Source: Okeania sp. KiyG1 (GTDB taxonomy: Bacteria > Cyanobacteriota > Cyanobacteriia > Cyanobacteriales > Microcoleaceae). Taken from it: a DNA stretch of 64,000 nt. Position numbers and translations under genes: made by a program. The notes beneath the pieces are model-generated. The model was not told the DNA's origin. It searched no databases and saw nothing but the letters and a program-made list of their open reading frames with translations. Shown here piece after piece: positions 29,508 through 38,125 of this stretch (the first letter of the stretch is position 1; each line of letters begins with the position of its first letter). The stretch covers positions 203,171 to 267,170 of the forward strand of contig NZ_BLZO01000091.1 in assembly GCF_014132355.1 (NCBI RefSeq), given 5' to 3'.

Positions 29508-30380
29508 ATCAATACAAATTCTTCCATATACTTTCTCACAGTTAATTACTATTCCACTCAATTAATTCAAAAATTAATCAATTCCATTAAATTAACTCCC
29601 CAACTGTTTCAGCAAATTATCATTATTAATAACTCGACCGATGATAATTCTATTTATCAACTCCAAAACCATACCACAATTATTATCAACTCAGAAACTA
29701 ATTTAGGATATGGTAAAGCCTGTAATTTAGGATTAAATTGGATTTATGTTCGAAATCCCCAAGCAATAATTTGGTTAATTAATCCCGATGCTTATTTATT
29801 GCCAAATGCCCTAGAAAAAGCACATCATTTTTTAGCAGAATATCCAGATTTTTCTATATTAGGAACAACAGTCTACGAACCCACAGGAAAAGTTTGGTTT
29901 GGTGGGGGAAATTTTATCCCTGAAACTGGCAAAATAATTGCTAATGAATTTCTCTCCAACACAGAAACATCAACCACAGATTGGGTGACAGGGTGCAGTA
30001 TGTTAATTAACTTCAAAAACTTTAAAAGCTGTCCTGAATTTGATGAGGATTATTTTTTATATTATGAAGATTTTGATTTTTGTAGACGCTATGCAAAACA
30101 AGGTCATAAAATAGCTATAACTCAAAAAATATCTGTAGTTCATCAACCATCTTCCATTACTAATAAAAATCCCGAATTAAAATTTGAGCATAGCATCTAT
30201 AGCTACCTATTGAGTTTAGAAAAACATACAAATAAATTGGTTTTAATATATAGATTAATTAGAATTACTATAGCAGCCCTGATTCTGCTACCTATAAATT
30301 ATAAAATAGCTTATGTTAAAATCAAAGCAATAGGTAAATTTATCAGACATAATTGTAGGTTGGGTAGAACGAAGTGTTAG
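29508..30380 (+). CDS. Family 2 glycosyltransferase (rhamnosyltransferase-like), unusual or lost start codon
   Basis: The open frame runs from after a stop near 29481 to 30380. It encodes about 290 residues of a GT-A fold enzyme: IYFLTVNYYSTQLIQKLI, a nucleotide-sugar loop with NPDAYLLPNAL, GCSMLIN, and FDEDYFLYYEDFDFCRRYAK near the acceptor site. The frame has no ATG, GTG or TTG before 29799, which would cut off the nucleotide-binding half. AGGAG (29496-29500) precedes ATC 29508, which would be ATG in the expected NTNSSIY start, so either a rare ATC start or a mutated start is likely. The 3' end runs into a MITE at 30354, which supplies the last nine codons (CRLGRTKC and stop). Confidence 0.7.
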   Translation: MNTNSSIYFLTVNYYSTQLIQKLINSIKLTPQLFQQIIIINNSTDDNSIYQLQNHTTIIINSETNLGYGKACNLGLNWIYVRNPQAIIWLINPDAYLLPNALEKAHHFLAEYPDFSILGTTVYEPTGKVWFGGGNFIPETGKIIANEFLSNTETSTTDWVTGCSMLINFKNFKSCPEFDEDYFLYYEDFDFCRRYAKQGHKIAITQKISVVHQPSSITNKNPELKFEHSIYSYLLSLEKHTNKLVLIYRLIRITIAALILLPINYKIAYVKIKAIGKFIRHNCRLGRTKC

Positions 30381-30496
30381 CGGAGCTTATCCGTTAGGAT
30401 AAACCCAACAAAGCATGATTTGATTGAACTAATTTTTGTCTGATCTAAAATAGATTGGGTGAAAATGTTGGGTTTCGTTTTTCAACCCAACCTACA
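30354..30496. mobile_element. 143-bp MITE with TGTAGGTTGGGT ends
   Basis: TGTAGGTTGGGTAGAACGAAG at the left is inverted against AACCCAACCTACA at the right. It overlaps the end of the glycosyltransferase and supplies its stop codon. Confidence 0.7.
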
Positions 30497-30497
30497 C

Positions 30498-31137
30498 TAT
30501 AGCATTTCTCTGTTTAATATGGTACATTCACGATCCCCCGCGCATCCCCCTTAAAAAGCTATCCCTTATAAGGAACTCCTGAAACCCTTGTAGGAGGATG
30601 GGGAGGAGGGGGAAGAGGGGGAAGAGGGGGAGTAAGAATTTTGTCTACAGTCCTCAAAAAAGTGTATTTTTCAATACAATTTTCTCCCGAAAAAGCTGAA
30701 CCCAGACTTACCCATAACTTGTCTGTTTTGTCAAGTTTTATGTTAAGAAAGATGTTTATAAAGCATAGCTTAAAAAGGGGGACTTTGAAGGCTCACCCCC
30801 CCTAAATCCCCCTTAAAAAGGAGACTTTGAAGGCTCCCCCCTTTTTAAGCTATCCCTTACCCATAACTCCTGAAACCCTTGTGGGAGGGTGGGGAGGATG
30901 GGGAGGATGGGGAGGAGCGGGAGGAAGAATCCTGTCTACAGTTATCAAAAAACGTATTTTTCAATACATTTTTCTCCCGAAAAAGACGAACTAAGACTTA
31001 CCCATAACTTGTCAATAATGTCTACGTTTTATGTTAAGAACTATGTGGGTAAAGCATAGCTTATTAAGGGGGGTTAGGGGGTATCTGGGGGCAGAGGGGG
31101 TCTAAAACTGTACCTCATAGATTAAAGAACTGCTATA
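30498..31137. repeat. Composite TATAGC-ended MITE with duplicated interior
   Basis: The left end TATAGCATTTCTCTGTTTAA pairs with the right end TAGATTAAAGAACTGCTATA (inverse). Between them, CCCCCTTAAAAAGG and GGGGGACTTTGAAGG hairpin blocks and a GAGGAAGAATYYTGTCTACAG segment occur twice with a period of about 300. Same family as 55169-55352 and 60063-60526. Confidence 0.7.
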
Positions 31138-31159
31138 TTTAAAATTTTTTGCTCTATAA

Positions 31160-32242
31160 ATGTCTAATCAACTTCTAATCAATCTATCAGTATTAATCCC
31201 ACAACCAACAGGAATATCCATCTACGCAAATAACATCCTGCCGCAACTTCAACAACTCAATCCTACTCTGTTAGTTGCTAATAATATTCCCAATTTTAAC
31301 TGCCATCTAATCCCTAACAATATGACACCAGCTCAGGGAACTAAAGGTCATTTACGACGATTATTATGGACTCAATTTCAACTATCAAAAATCTATAAAA
31401 AATTACAAGCAAATCTACTTTTTTCTCCCCTTCCAGAAGCACCATTATATTCTCAGTGTCGTTATATAGTAATGGCTCACGATTTAATTCCTTTACGTTT
31501 TCCTAAACCTGGTTCTCGCTTAACTGCTTATTTCAAATATTATATTCCCCAAGTATTAAGTCAGGCAGAACATATTATTTGTAATTCTCAAGCTACGGCA
31601 ACAGATATTACTGATTTTTTCCAAATACCACCTCAAAAAATTACGCCTATTCCTTTAGGTTATGATTCTCAAAGATTCCGATTTTTAGACTTACCCACAA
31701 AAAATTACTTTCTTTATCTCGGTCGCCACGACCATTATAAAAATCTGCATCGGTTAATAGAAGCATTTGCTAAATTGCCTAATTTTTCCGAGTATGAATT
31801 ATGGTTTGCCGGACCTACAGATAATACCTATACACCAACATTAAAAACTCAAATCAAAGAATTAGGTTTAACAAAATTAGTCAAATTTCTTGACTATGTT
31901 CCTGATTCAGAATTACCCAAAATAATAAATCAGGCGATCGCTCTGGTTTTTCCTAGTCTGTGGGAAGGGTTTGGTTTTCCAGTATTGGAAGCAATGGCGT
32001 GTGGTACTCCAGTTATTACTTCTAATATTTCATCCCTGCCAGAAGTTGCTGGAGATGCAGCTATTTTAGTTAACCCGAAAAATGTGGGAGAAATAACAGA
32101 TGCGATGAATATTATTGCTAAAGATGGGGGAGAGCGATCGCGCCTCTCAACCTTAAGTTTAGGTAGAGCTAGAGAGTTTAGTTGGAAACAAACTGGTTTA
32201 GCTACTAGGCAGATAATTCTGAATTATCTGATTAAGGTTTAA
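31160..32242 (+). CDS. Family 4 glycosyltransferase (GT-B fold)
   Basis: This 360-residue enzyme has the N-terminal GT-B feature QPTGISIYANNILPQL and a loop VMAHDLIPLRFPKPGSR. The C-terminal nucleotide-sugar domain has FLYLGRHDHYKNLHRLIEAF, then PSLWEGFGFPVLEAMACGTPVI, the E-x7-E motif of family 4, and SSLPEVAGDAAILVNP. Mannosyl- or rhamnosyl-transfer onto a polysaccharide or lipid carrier is typical of the family. The donor cannot be told. A HIP1 site lies within the EGFGF region. With 29508-30380 it forms a probable surface-polysaccharide pair split by the composite MITE. Confidence 0.9.
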   Translation: MSNQLLINLSVLIPQPTGISIYANNILPQLQQLNPTLLVANNIPNFNCHLIPNNMTPAQGTKGHLRRLLWTQFQLSKIYKKLQANLLFSPLPEAPLYSQCRYIVMAHDLIPLRFPKPGSRLTAYFKYYIPQVLSQAEHIICNSQATATDITDFFQIPPQKITPIPLGYDSQRFRFLDLPTKNYFLYLGRHDHYKNLHRLIEAFAKLPNFSEYELWFAGPTDNTYTPTLKTQIKELGLTKLVKFLDYVPDSELPKIINQAIALVFPSLWEGFGFPVLEAMACGTPVITSNISSLPEVAGDAAILVNPKNVGEITDAMNIIAKDGGERSRLSTLSLGRAREFSWKQTGLATRQIILNYLIKV

Positions 32243-32373
32243 ATAATTAGGGCGATCGCTCCTTTTTGATTTGGGAATTTAAATTAACTGTGAATTGCTA
32301 ACATTAAAACCCCAGTTATTGAAGTTCAACCAATGGTTATATAATACTTGTTAACCATTAAAATTGATTACAA

Positions 32374-32766
32374 TTACTCGTACTTCAAAGTGCCATCAAT
32401 ATTAGCAATGTGCTCGTCTAGATTGATTCCAGCTGGTACCCATACCTGATCGCGTGTTTTACACTCACCAACTAGAAAACTAGGGCCAGACAATTGAGTA
32501 TAGCGACAAGTCTGAATAAAGTTGCCTGGTTGCCACATGAGACTTCCATCAACATTTTCTATGTATGGATTCAAGTTTATCTGTGTTGGATTTAGGTAAC
32601 CACTAATAGTCCTGCAAGTTGAAAACAGAGTTGAACCACTAATGCCAGAGTCGTAGCAACTTTGGCTAAAATCACCCAAGGCCCAAGCTTGGTTAGCGAA
32701 CATACCGAAGGACATTGCAACAGTAAATATGAAGGCAACTACAGCCTTAAAGAATCCATTTTTCAT
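32374..32766 (-). CDS. Secreted cyanovirin-N homologue (CVNH lectin)
   Basis: This 130-residue precursor has a 29-residue signal peptide (MKNGFFKAVVAFIFTV to NQAWA) and a mature 101-residue protein, the same length as cyanovirin-N. It aligns without gaps to the sequence I remember, with roughly 60% identity by eye. All four cysteines keep their positions (mature 8, 22, 58, 73), as do LGxFSQ at the start, IENVDGSL, WQPxNFI, TCRxTQL, ECKTR and the final IANIDGTLKYE. CV-N binds high-mannose glycans through two sites. Here several residues known at site A differ (D3, S7, R23, I25), while site B keeps E41, N42, D44, N53, T57, T75, R76 and Q78. The start is taken at ATG 32766. An upstream in-frame start at 32805 would add 13 residues before the signal peptide. 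Confidence 0.93.
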   Translation of the reverse strand: MKNGFFKAVVAFIFTVAMSFGMFANQAWALGDFSQSCYDSGISGSTLFSTCRTISGYLNPTQINLNPYIENVDGSLMWQPGNFIQTCRYTQLSGPSFLVGECKTRDQVWVPAGINLDEHIANIDGTLKYE

Positions 32767-32919
32767 GACAATTAAGTTTTCTTTCTGAACTAGGGTAAAT
32801 AACAAAGGTTTGCCAGATTACCTTGATTTAGGATTATCTGGTTTGATCTTGAGGTTCCTTTTAAGTTCCTCTGCAATTAAGACGATCTAGGAGGGCAGTT
32901 TATGATTTTTTTTTTAGGC

Positions 32920-33075
32920 GCTTTTCTACTAATAGTTACAGACTTCGGATTGATATTATCTGGCAAGATTTCATAAGTTTTTACCCATCCAATTCTTGGT
33001 AGTTTAATATGATTAAAGCCTACCGATATTGAGCCATCTAAAGTAAAGCTATCTTCCGTTCTTAGAAACCTATGA
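32920..33075 (-). pseudogene. Third tnpB fragment
   Basis: About 150 bases closely match the region around 33855-34010 of the neighbouring tnpB relic (TTTTCTACTAATAGTTACAG, CCATCCAATTCTTGG, GAGCCATCTA). This is a piece of another TnpB copy or a local duplication. No open frame remains. The rest of 32806-33169 holds nothing recognised. Confidence 0.65.
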
Positions 33076-33169
33076 TAATCTATAGAAATCTATGATTATC
33101 TGTTCTATTCCTGTTTCTATCTGGCAACGTCGGCGTTATCCAGTCCACAGGCTGTCACGGCCGTTCGCG

Positions 33170-34343
33170 CTAGCGTTGCGGAGCAAACTGACCGCCATAG
33201 CTAAATTTAACGCTGCATTCAAGTCTCGTTCGCGCTAGCGTTGCGGAGCAATCGCAACTAAAATTGCAGTGTTCGCAATTGAAAACGCGCTCTGATAAAA
33301 ACAGAGACTCTTTAACAGTTCCACACCTACTGCAAGTTTTAGAACTAGGAAACCATCTATCCACAATGGTGAGTTGAGAACCATATAACTCACACTTGTA
33401 CTCTAACTGTCTGCGAAACTCGTAAAAACCCATATCTGCAACAGCCTTAGCTAGCTTGTGATTTGACATCATTCCTGATACATTTAGGTCTTCACCCACC
33501 CCTCTAGCTCCCTCCCGGGAGGATGGGGTGGGTTGTGGTTTTTAGCCAAGTAAGTAGTAAGTTTATGCAATGTATCTTTTCTGATATTAGCTATTTTGCT
33601 ATGCAATTGAGCTATCTTAAGTTGCGCTTTTTTCCAGTTGTTAGAGAACTTGGTTTTATGTCGGTTCAGGTATTGCAGTCGGGATAGTTTAGCTTCTAAC
33701 TTTTTGCATATGTTTACCACCATCGAATACTTCACCTGTTGACAATGTTGCCAAAGTTTTAACTCCTAAGTCTACACCAACTACATCTACTGATTTTTCA
33801 ATGTTTTGAGATTCTCTTTCTACTTTAAAGCTGACAAACCAACGATTAGCTTTTCTACTAATGGTTACAGACTTGGGATTGATATTATCTGGTAATATTT
33901 CATGCATTTTTCACCCATCCAATTCGGGGTAATTTAATTTGATTAAAACCTACCGAGATTGAGCCATCTAGAGTGTTTGCGTAGCATTCCGCAGGAAAAC
34001 TATCGTCTCTACCTTTTTTCTTGAATTTAGGTTGATCAGACACTTTGCTAAAGCAACGTTTCCAAGCATTTGATAAATACCTCAAAGCATATTGAGGCGC
34101 TGTTTTAGAGACTTCATAATACCAATAGTTATTCGGTTTAACCATTGCCACCAAAAGTTTATGCAGGTCGATTGCGGTAGGAAATTTCAGTTTACCTGAA
34201 GGATTATTTGAATTGTGATCGAGAATGTTCCTAGTTAACCATAGTCCCCAATTATAGGCATGACGGGCTACACCAGCGTGTTTAGCCAGCAATGTTTTTT
34301 GCCCTTTTGTGGGGTGTAACTCAGTTTTGAATCCAAGTAGCAT
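33170..34343 (-). pseudogene. tnpB: TnpB (IS200/IS605 family), frameshifted copy 2
   Basis: Four minus-strand frames cover a whole TnpB. 33900-34343 is the N-terminal domain (FKTELHPTKGQKTLLAKHAG, HAYNWGLW). 33689-33907 holds RuvC-I (GVDLGVKTLATLS). 33484-33735 is the linker helices (KIAQLHSKIANIRKDTLHKL). 33170-33499 holds RuvC-II (EDLNVSGMMSNHKLAKAVAD) and the zinc ribbon (CSRCG, CEHCN). The RuvC-III motif (DLNAAL) survives in another frame, after a repeat insert at 33221-33252 (GCGCTAGCGTTGCGGAGCAA). A second small insert adds AECYAN after DDSFP. No tnpA is present. Confidence 0.9.
33494..33533. repeat. Palindromic insert within tnpB copy 2
   Basis: It starts ACCCACCCC, has a CTCCCGGGAG core and ends GGGTGGGT. 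It lies in the opposite orientation to the insert in copy 1. On the minus strand it follows AAAAACCACA and replaces about 15 bases between LAKNH and EDLNV. Confidence 0.8.
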
Positions 34344-34393
34344 AAACAGATAATCCCAGATTTTTATAGATAATACCAGATTTTAGCCAACAG

Positions 34394-35728
34394 TTACAAG
34401 CCCCCTGTATCCGTCAACGACCTATGCCAAATCTGAATATCCTTCAATGAACTCCGAACATTCAGGAAAAGTTTCATCTCTCCCATTAACCGAGAGCTTA
34501 ACCAATATTTAGTATTATCCCCTGTCAAACTCTGCCACATAACATACGGTTTCAACCATCGCGATCGCTTCCTTGATAAGCAACAGGGAAAATATTTTTT
34601 CTGGTGACTTTTGTTTACAGTTGATAGGCAACAGGCAACAGACAACAAGGAAGCAATTTTTTCAGATCGTGGGTGGTGCAAAAAAAAACTTTTCTGATCA
34701 CCTTTGCTTACTGTTCTATAGAATGGTTGAATAAAATTATTGATTTTCTGGATATCTCTATTATCCTTTGACACCACCAAACTTTGGACACGCCCATCTT
34801 TTTCTGCCTCAACTACCTCTTCTGGTGATGGGGTGATGTGGGTGATGGGGTGATGGGGTGATGTGGGTGATGGGGTGATGGGGTGATGGGGTGATGTGGG
34901 TGATGGGGTGATGGGGTGATGGGGTGATGTAGGTGATGGGGTGATGGGGTGATGGGATGATGTGGGTGATGGGGTGATGGGGTGATGGGGTGATGGATAA
35001 ATAGAATGGCCATCAAATGTAGGGCAATCGCCTTGCAATTGTTTCGTCCCTATCTCTAACCCTTTCCTTTCTTCCGACTCAATTCTCTGCTGCTTTTCCC
35101 CATATTTCCTTTGGGTAGACAACTTCCGACCCACCCCTGCCGTAACACTTACTTTCTTCCCCGTCCCTAGAAAATAGTTGCTCAACTTCTCTTTGAGCTT
35201 TTTCTTGGCCACATATATCCGCCTGGATACATTGTTGTAAGATATCCCTTGCCGTTCCGCAATTTCTATATGGGAAAGCTCTTCGTAAAAATGTAAAATA
35301 AAAGTCTCCCGTAACGTTTCCGATAAATCAGCGATCGCCCGTCGAATCTCAATAGACTTCTCCTCTCTCTCCAGACAACTCTCCGGCGACTCCACCGAAG
35401 ACGCAATACCCATCTCATCTGTCTCGCCCACTAATTCAATACTTTCAACACCTGTAGCGCCTCGAGAACGTTCTCGAATAATATCAATACAAAGATTGCG
35501 AGTCAGCTTGATGGACCAGGCCCTAAAATTAGTAATTTTCCCCTCAAACTTTTGCACCTTTTCCCAAGCTTTTAGCGTCGCCCGACTCAGAGCATCCTCC
35601 GCATCTGTTCGGTTAGAATTCATTAACCTGAGACAGCACTGATAAAGTATGTCTTGATGTTCAGTCCATTGCTCCCAAAACTGATAAACCAGACCGGAAT
35701 TGCCCCTCTCGGTTAAAGCAAAGTCCAT
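34394..35728 (-). CDS. ECF-type sigma-70 factor with repeat-expanded C-terminal tail
   Basis: This 444-residue protein has sigma region 2 at about 20-92 (DAEDALSRATLKAWEKV, FRAWSIKLTRNLCIDIIRER) and region 4 at about 138-190 (LRETFILHFYEELSHIEIAE, GISYNNVSRRIYVAKKKL). These are the core-RNA-polymerase and -35 binding parts. The family normally ends near residue 195. Here 250 more residues follow, including a roughly 60-residue run of HHPITPSPTSP units encoded by the minisatellite at 34825-34997. The last roughly 60 residues (RWLKPYVMWQSLTGDNTKYW) do not resemble a known domain. No anti-sigma gene adjoins it. Whether the tail is translated as drawn is uncertain. Confidence 0.82.
   Translation of the reverse strand: MDFALTERGNSGLVYQFWEQWTEHQDILYQCCLRLMNSNRTDAEDALSRATLKAWEKVQKFEGKITNFRAWSIKLTRNLCIDIIRERSRGATGVESIELVGETDEMGIASSVESPESCLEREEKSIEIRRAIADLSETLRETFILHFYEELSHIEIAERQGISYNNVSRRIYVAKKKLKEKLSNYFLGTGKKVSVTAGVGRKLSTQRKYGEKQQRIESEERKGLEIGTKQLQGDCPTFDGHSIYPSPHHPITPSPTSSHHPITPSPTSPHHPITPSPTSPHHPITPSPTSPHHPITHITPSPEEVVEAEKDGRVQSLVVSKDNRDIQKINNFIQPFYRTVSKGDQKSFFLHHPRSEKIASLLSVACCLSTVNKSHQKKYFPCCLSRKRSRWLKPYVMWQSLTGDNTKYWLSSRLMGEMKLFLNVRSSLKDIQIWHRSLTDTGGL
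34825..34997. repeat. GGTGATGG minisatellite inside the sigma-factor gene
   Basis: About twenty units of GGTGATGG, with periodic GGTGATGTG variants giving a higher-order period of 25-33 bases. Related GGGGGATGGGGA repeats occur at 48601-48650. Confidence 0.9.
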
Positions 35729-36256
35729 TATATTTCTCTTCCATCTGCTGACTATCTACATAGAAAAGACGTAAGGAAATTTACCTGTATGACTCATCAA
35801 ACTTCATATAAAACCTCATATAATTAGGCACCGTTTTTAGCTATCCTCACAAGTCAAATCATTTGTCAATCTCATAAAACCTACAAATACTACTACTTTC
35901 ACAAGTCGAATCATTTGTCAACCCTATAAACTCTATATGAATATTTATTCAACAAACAATAGACAGCAAGCATTAACGAAGTCAGAAGTCAGAAGTTAGA
36001 AGTCAAATGTACAATCTGAGTCCCATCTCCCCTACTCCCCAGAGGGAGGCCAGAAGCTCCTACTTCAAAGGCCCAGGAGTAGGCTGAAAAAAAAAGCGAT
36101 CGCCTCCTTCTTAGCTATGGAGCGATCGCCCTTAATTTGCCAAAATTCTCAAAATGACTGACTAGGTAAATAATTCAAAATTATGTATTCAATCCGGAAG
36201 TGCTATTCTCTTTGTTGAGAGTGAGAATAACTTAATCTTGACGAGGAGTGAAAATT
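35729..36256. other. Gene-free spacer between sigma factor and glmM
   Basis: It holds two imperfect copies of CACAAGTC(A/G)AATCATTTGTCAA (35849-35873 and 35900-35920), a GTCAGAA tandem (35981-36003), and two HIP1 sites flanking GCCTCCTTCTTAGCTATGGA (36095-36130). This last GCGATCGC...GCGATCGC pair could form a hairpin. No gene. Confidence 0.5.
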
Positions 36257-37717
36257 ATGGTAGCAACACCATCATTCAAACCAACTTATGGACAAAAAAC
36301 CTTTAACTTATCGCCCACAGCAATAACAACAACATTACCTTGGAATAATACCTCATTGCCCACAACACCCCTATTCGGCACAGATGGCATCCGGGGTAAA
36401 GCAGGAGAACTACTTAATGCCCCCCTAGCTCTACAAATAGGTTTTTGGGCAGGACAAGTGTTACGCGAATATTCTCAAAATCCCGGCCTTGTAATCATGG
36501 GTCAAGATACCAGAAACTCTGGCAATATGTTAGCCATGGCTCTATCAGCAGGTTTAACAGCAGCAGGATTAGAAGTTTGGAATTTAGGTTTATGCCCCAC
36601 TCCTTGCGTTGCCTATCTCACAAGTGTTTCAGAAGCCATAGGTGGAGTAATGATTTCTGCTAGTCATAATCCACCCGAAGATAATGGAATAAAATTTTTT
36701 GGCTCCGATGGTACAAAGCTTTCTTCAGAATTACAGAAACAGATAGAATCTGGAATTAGAGGAACAGCAGATTTTCCAGCCATCCACAGTAACTGGGGAC
36801 AGCATTACCATCGACCAGAATTAGTCAAGGAGTACCAAGCATCTCTACATTCTCCTTTAATACCAGGACATTTCCAAGGAATGAAAATAGTTCTGGACTT
36901 GGCCTGGGGAGCAGCAGTTCATACCGCCCCAGAAGTTTTTCAGGCAATGGGGGCAGAAGTTATTTGCTTACATGACCAACCAAACGGCGATCGTATTAAT
37001 GTCAACTGTGGTTCGACCCACCTACATCATCTCCAGCAAGCAGTAGTAGAAAACAAAGCTGATATAGGATTTGCCTTTGATGGAGATGCTGACCGAGTAT
37101 TAGCAGTAGATTCTCAAGGTCGTTCTATTGATGGAGATTATATACTCTACTTCTGGGGTCAAAGCTTAAGTCAAGCTGGCTTACTACCAAACAATTTGAT
37201 TGTCACTACAGTTATGGCCAATTTAGGATTTGAACGTGCTTGGCACAAACAGGGTGGACAAATATTAAGGACAAAAGTAGGAGACCAATATGTTCATGCA
37301 GAAATGCAGCGGACGGGTTCAATGTTAGGAGGGGAACAATCAGGACATATTCTCTGTCCTCACTATGGCATTTCAGGAGATGGTCTTATGACGGCCTTAC
37401 ATTTAGCAACCCTAGTCAAAAATTCTGGAGTCTCCCTAGGAGAATTAGTAGACCAAAGCTTCCAGACATATCCTCAACTGCTCCAAAATGTCCGGGTTGA
37501 AGACCGCGATCGCCGAGCCAACTGGCAAAAGTGCGAAGCATTAGTCAGAGCTATAGACGAAGCAGAAATAGCTTTAGCAGATGTAGGGCGGGTTTTAGTC
37601 CGAGCCTCTGGCACAGAACCACTAATTAGAGTTATGGTAGAGGCAATTAATGCTGAACTTGCAAGCTACTGGACAGAGAACTTAGTCTTAGCAGTCCAGC
37701 AACATCTCAGGAATTGA
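36257..37717 (+). CDS. glmM: Phosphoglucosamine mutase
   Basis: This 486-residue enzyme converts glucosamine-6-phosphate to glucosamine-1-phosphate for peptidoglycan and other amino-sugar polymers. The family motifs are complete: [13 protein letters not shown] near the N-terminus, the phosphoserine loop [16 protein letters not shown] (S136), the metal loop [12 protein letters not shown] at about 272-283, the sugar-specificity loop GGEQSGHI, and the phosphate-binding [12 protein letters not shown] near the end. I chose ATG 36257, eight bases after GAGGAG. A GTG at 36248 lies inside that site. It is somewhat longer than the usual 445-450 residues because of an N-terminal extension of about 35 residues. 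A related phosphomannomutase is less likely. Confidence 0.92.
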   Translation: MVATPSFKPTYGQKTFNLSPTAITTTLPWNNTSLPTTPLFGTDGIRGKAGELLNAPLALQIGFWAGQVLREYSQNPGLVIMGQDTRNSGNMLAMALSAGLTAAGLEVWNLGLCPTPCVAYLTSVSEAIGGVMISASHNPPEDNGIKFFGSDGTKLSSELQKQIESGIRGTADFPAIHSNWGQHYHRPELVKEYQASLHSPLIPGHFQGMKIVLDLAWGAAVHTAPEVFQAMGAEVICLHDQPNGDRINVNCGSTHLHHLQQAVVENKADIGFAFDGDADRVLAVDSQGRSIDGDYILYFWGQSLSQAGLLPNNLIVTTVMANLGFERAWHKQGGQILRTKVGDQYVHAEMQRTGSMLGGEQSGHILCPHYGISGDGLMTALHLATLVKNSGVSLGELVDQSFQTYPQLLQNVRVEDRDRRANWQKCEALVRAIDEAEIALADVGRVLVRASGTEPLIRVMVEAINAELASYWTENLVLAVQQHLRN

Positions 37718-37724
37718 GAATTTA

Positions 37725-38118
37725 GAATGCAGAATGTAGAATTAACAAGAATTGAGAATTTAGAATGCAGAATACAGAATTAACGAGAATTTAGAATGCA
37801 GAATACAGAATTAACGAGAATTTAGAATGCAGAATGCAGAATTAACGAGAATTTAGAATGCAGAATGCAGAATGCAGAATTAACGAGAATTTAGAATGCA
37901 GAATGCAGAATGCAGAATTAACGAGAATTTAGAATGCAGAATGCAGAATGCAGAATTATTAAATTAAGAAATTAACAAGTTAACCATTATTTTTTAATTC
38001 TCAATTCTCAATTCTCAATTCATATAGACAATTGTTGAATTCTAAATTCTAAATTCTAAATTCTAAATTCTAAATTCTAAATTCTAAATTCTAAATTCTA
38101 AATTCTAAATTCTAAATT
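37725..38118. repeat. Tandem GAATTTAGAATGCAGAAT block and ATTCTAA heptamer block
   Basis: First (37725-37955), about seven units of AATTTAGAATGCAGAATGCAG with AATTAACGAG joints. Then (38037-38118), about twelve copies of TAAATTC. Both are AT-rich tandem repeats filling the spacer before hpsL. Confidence 0.85.
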
Positions 38119-38125
38119 TATCAGA

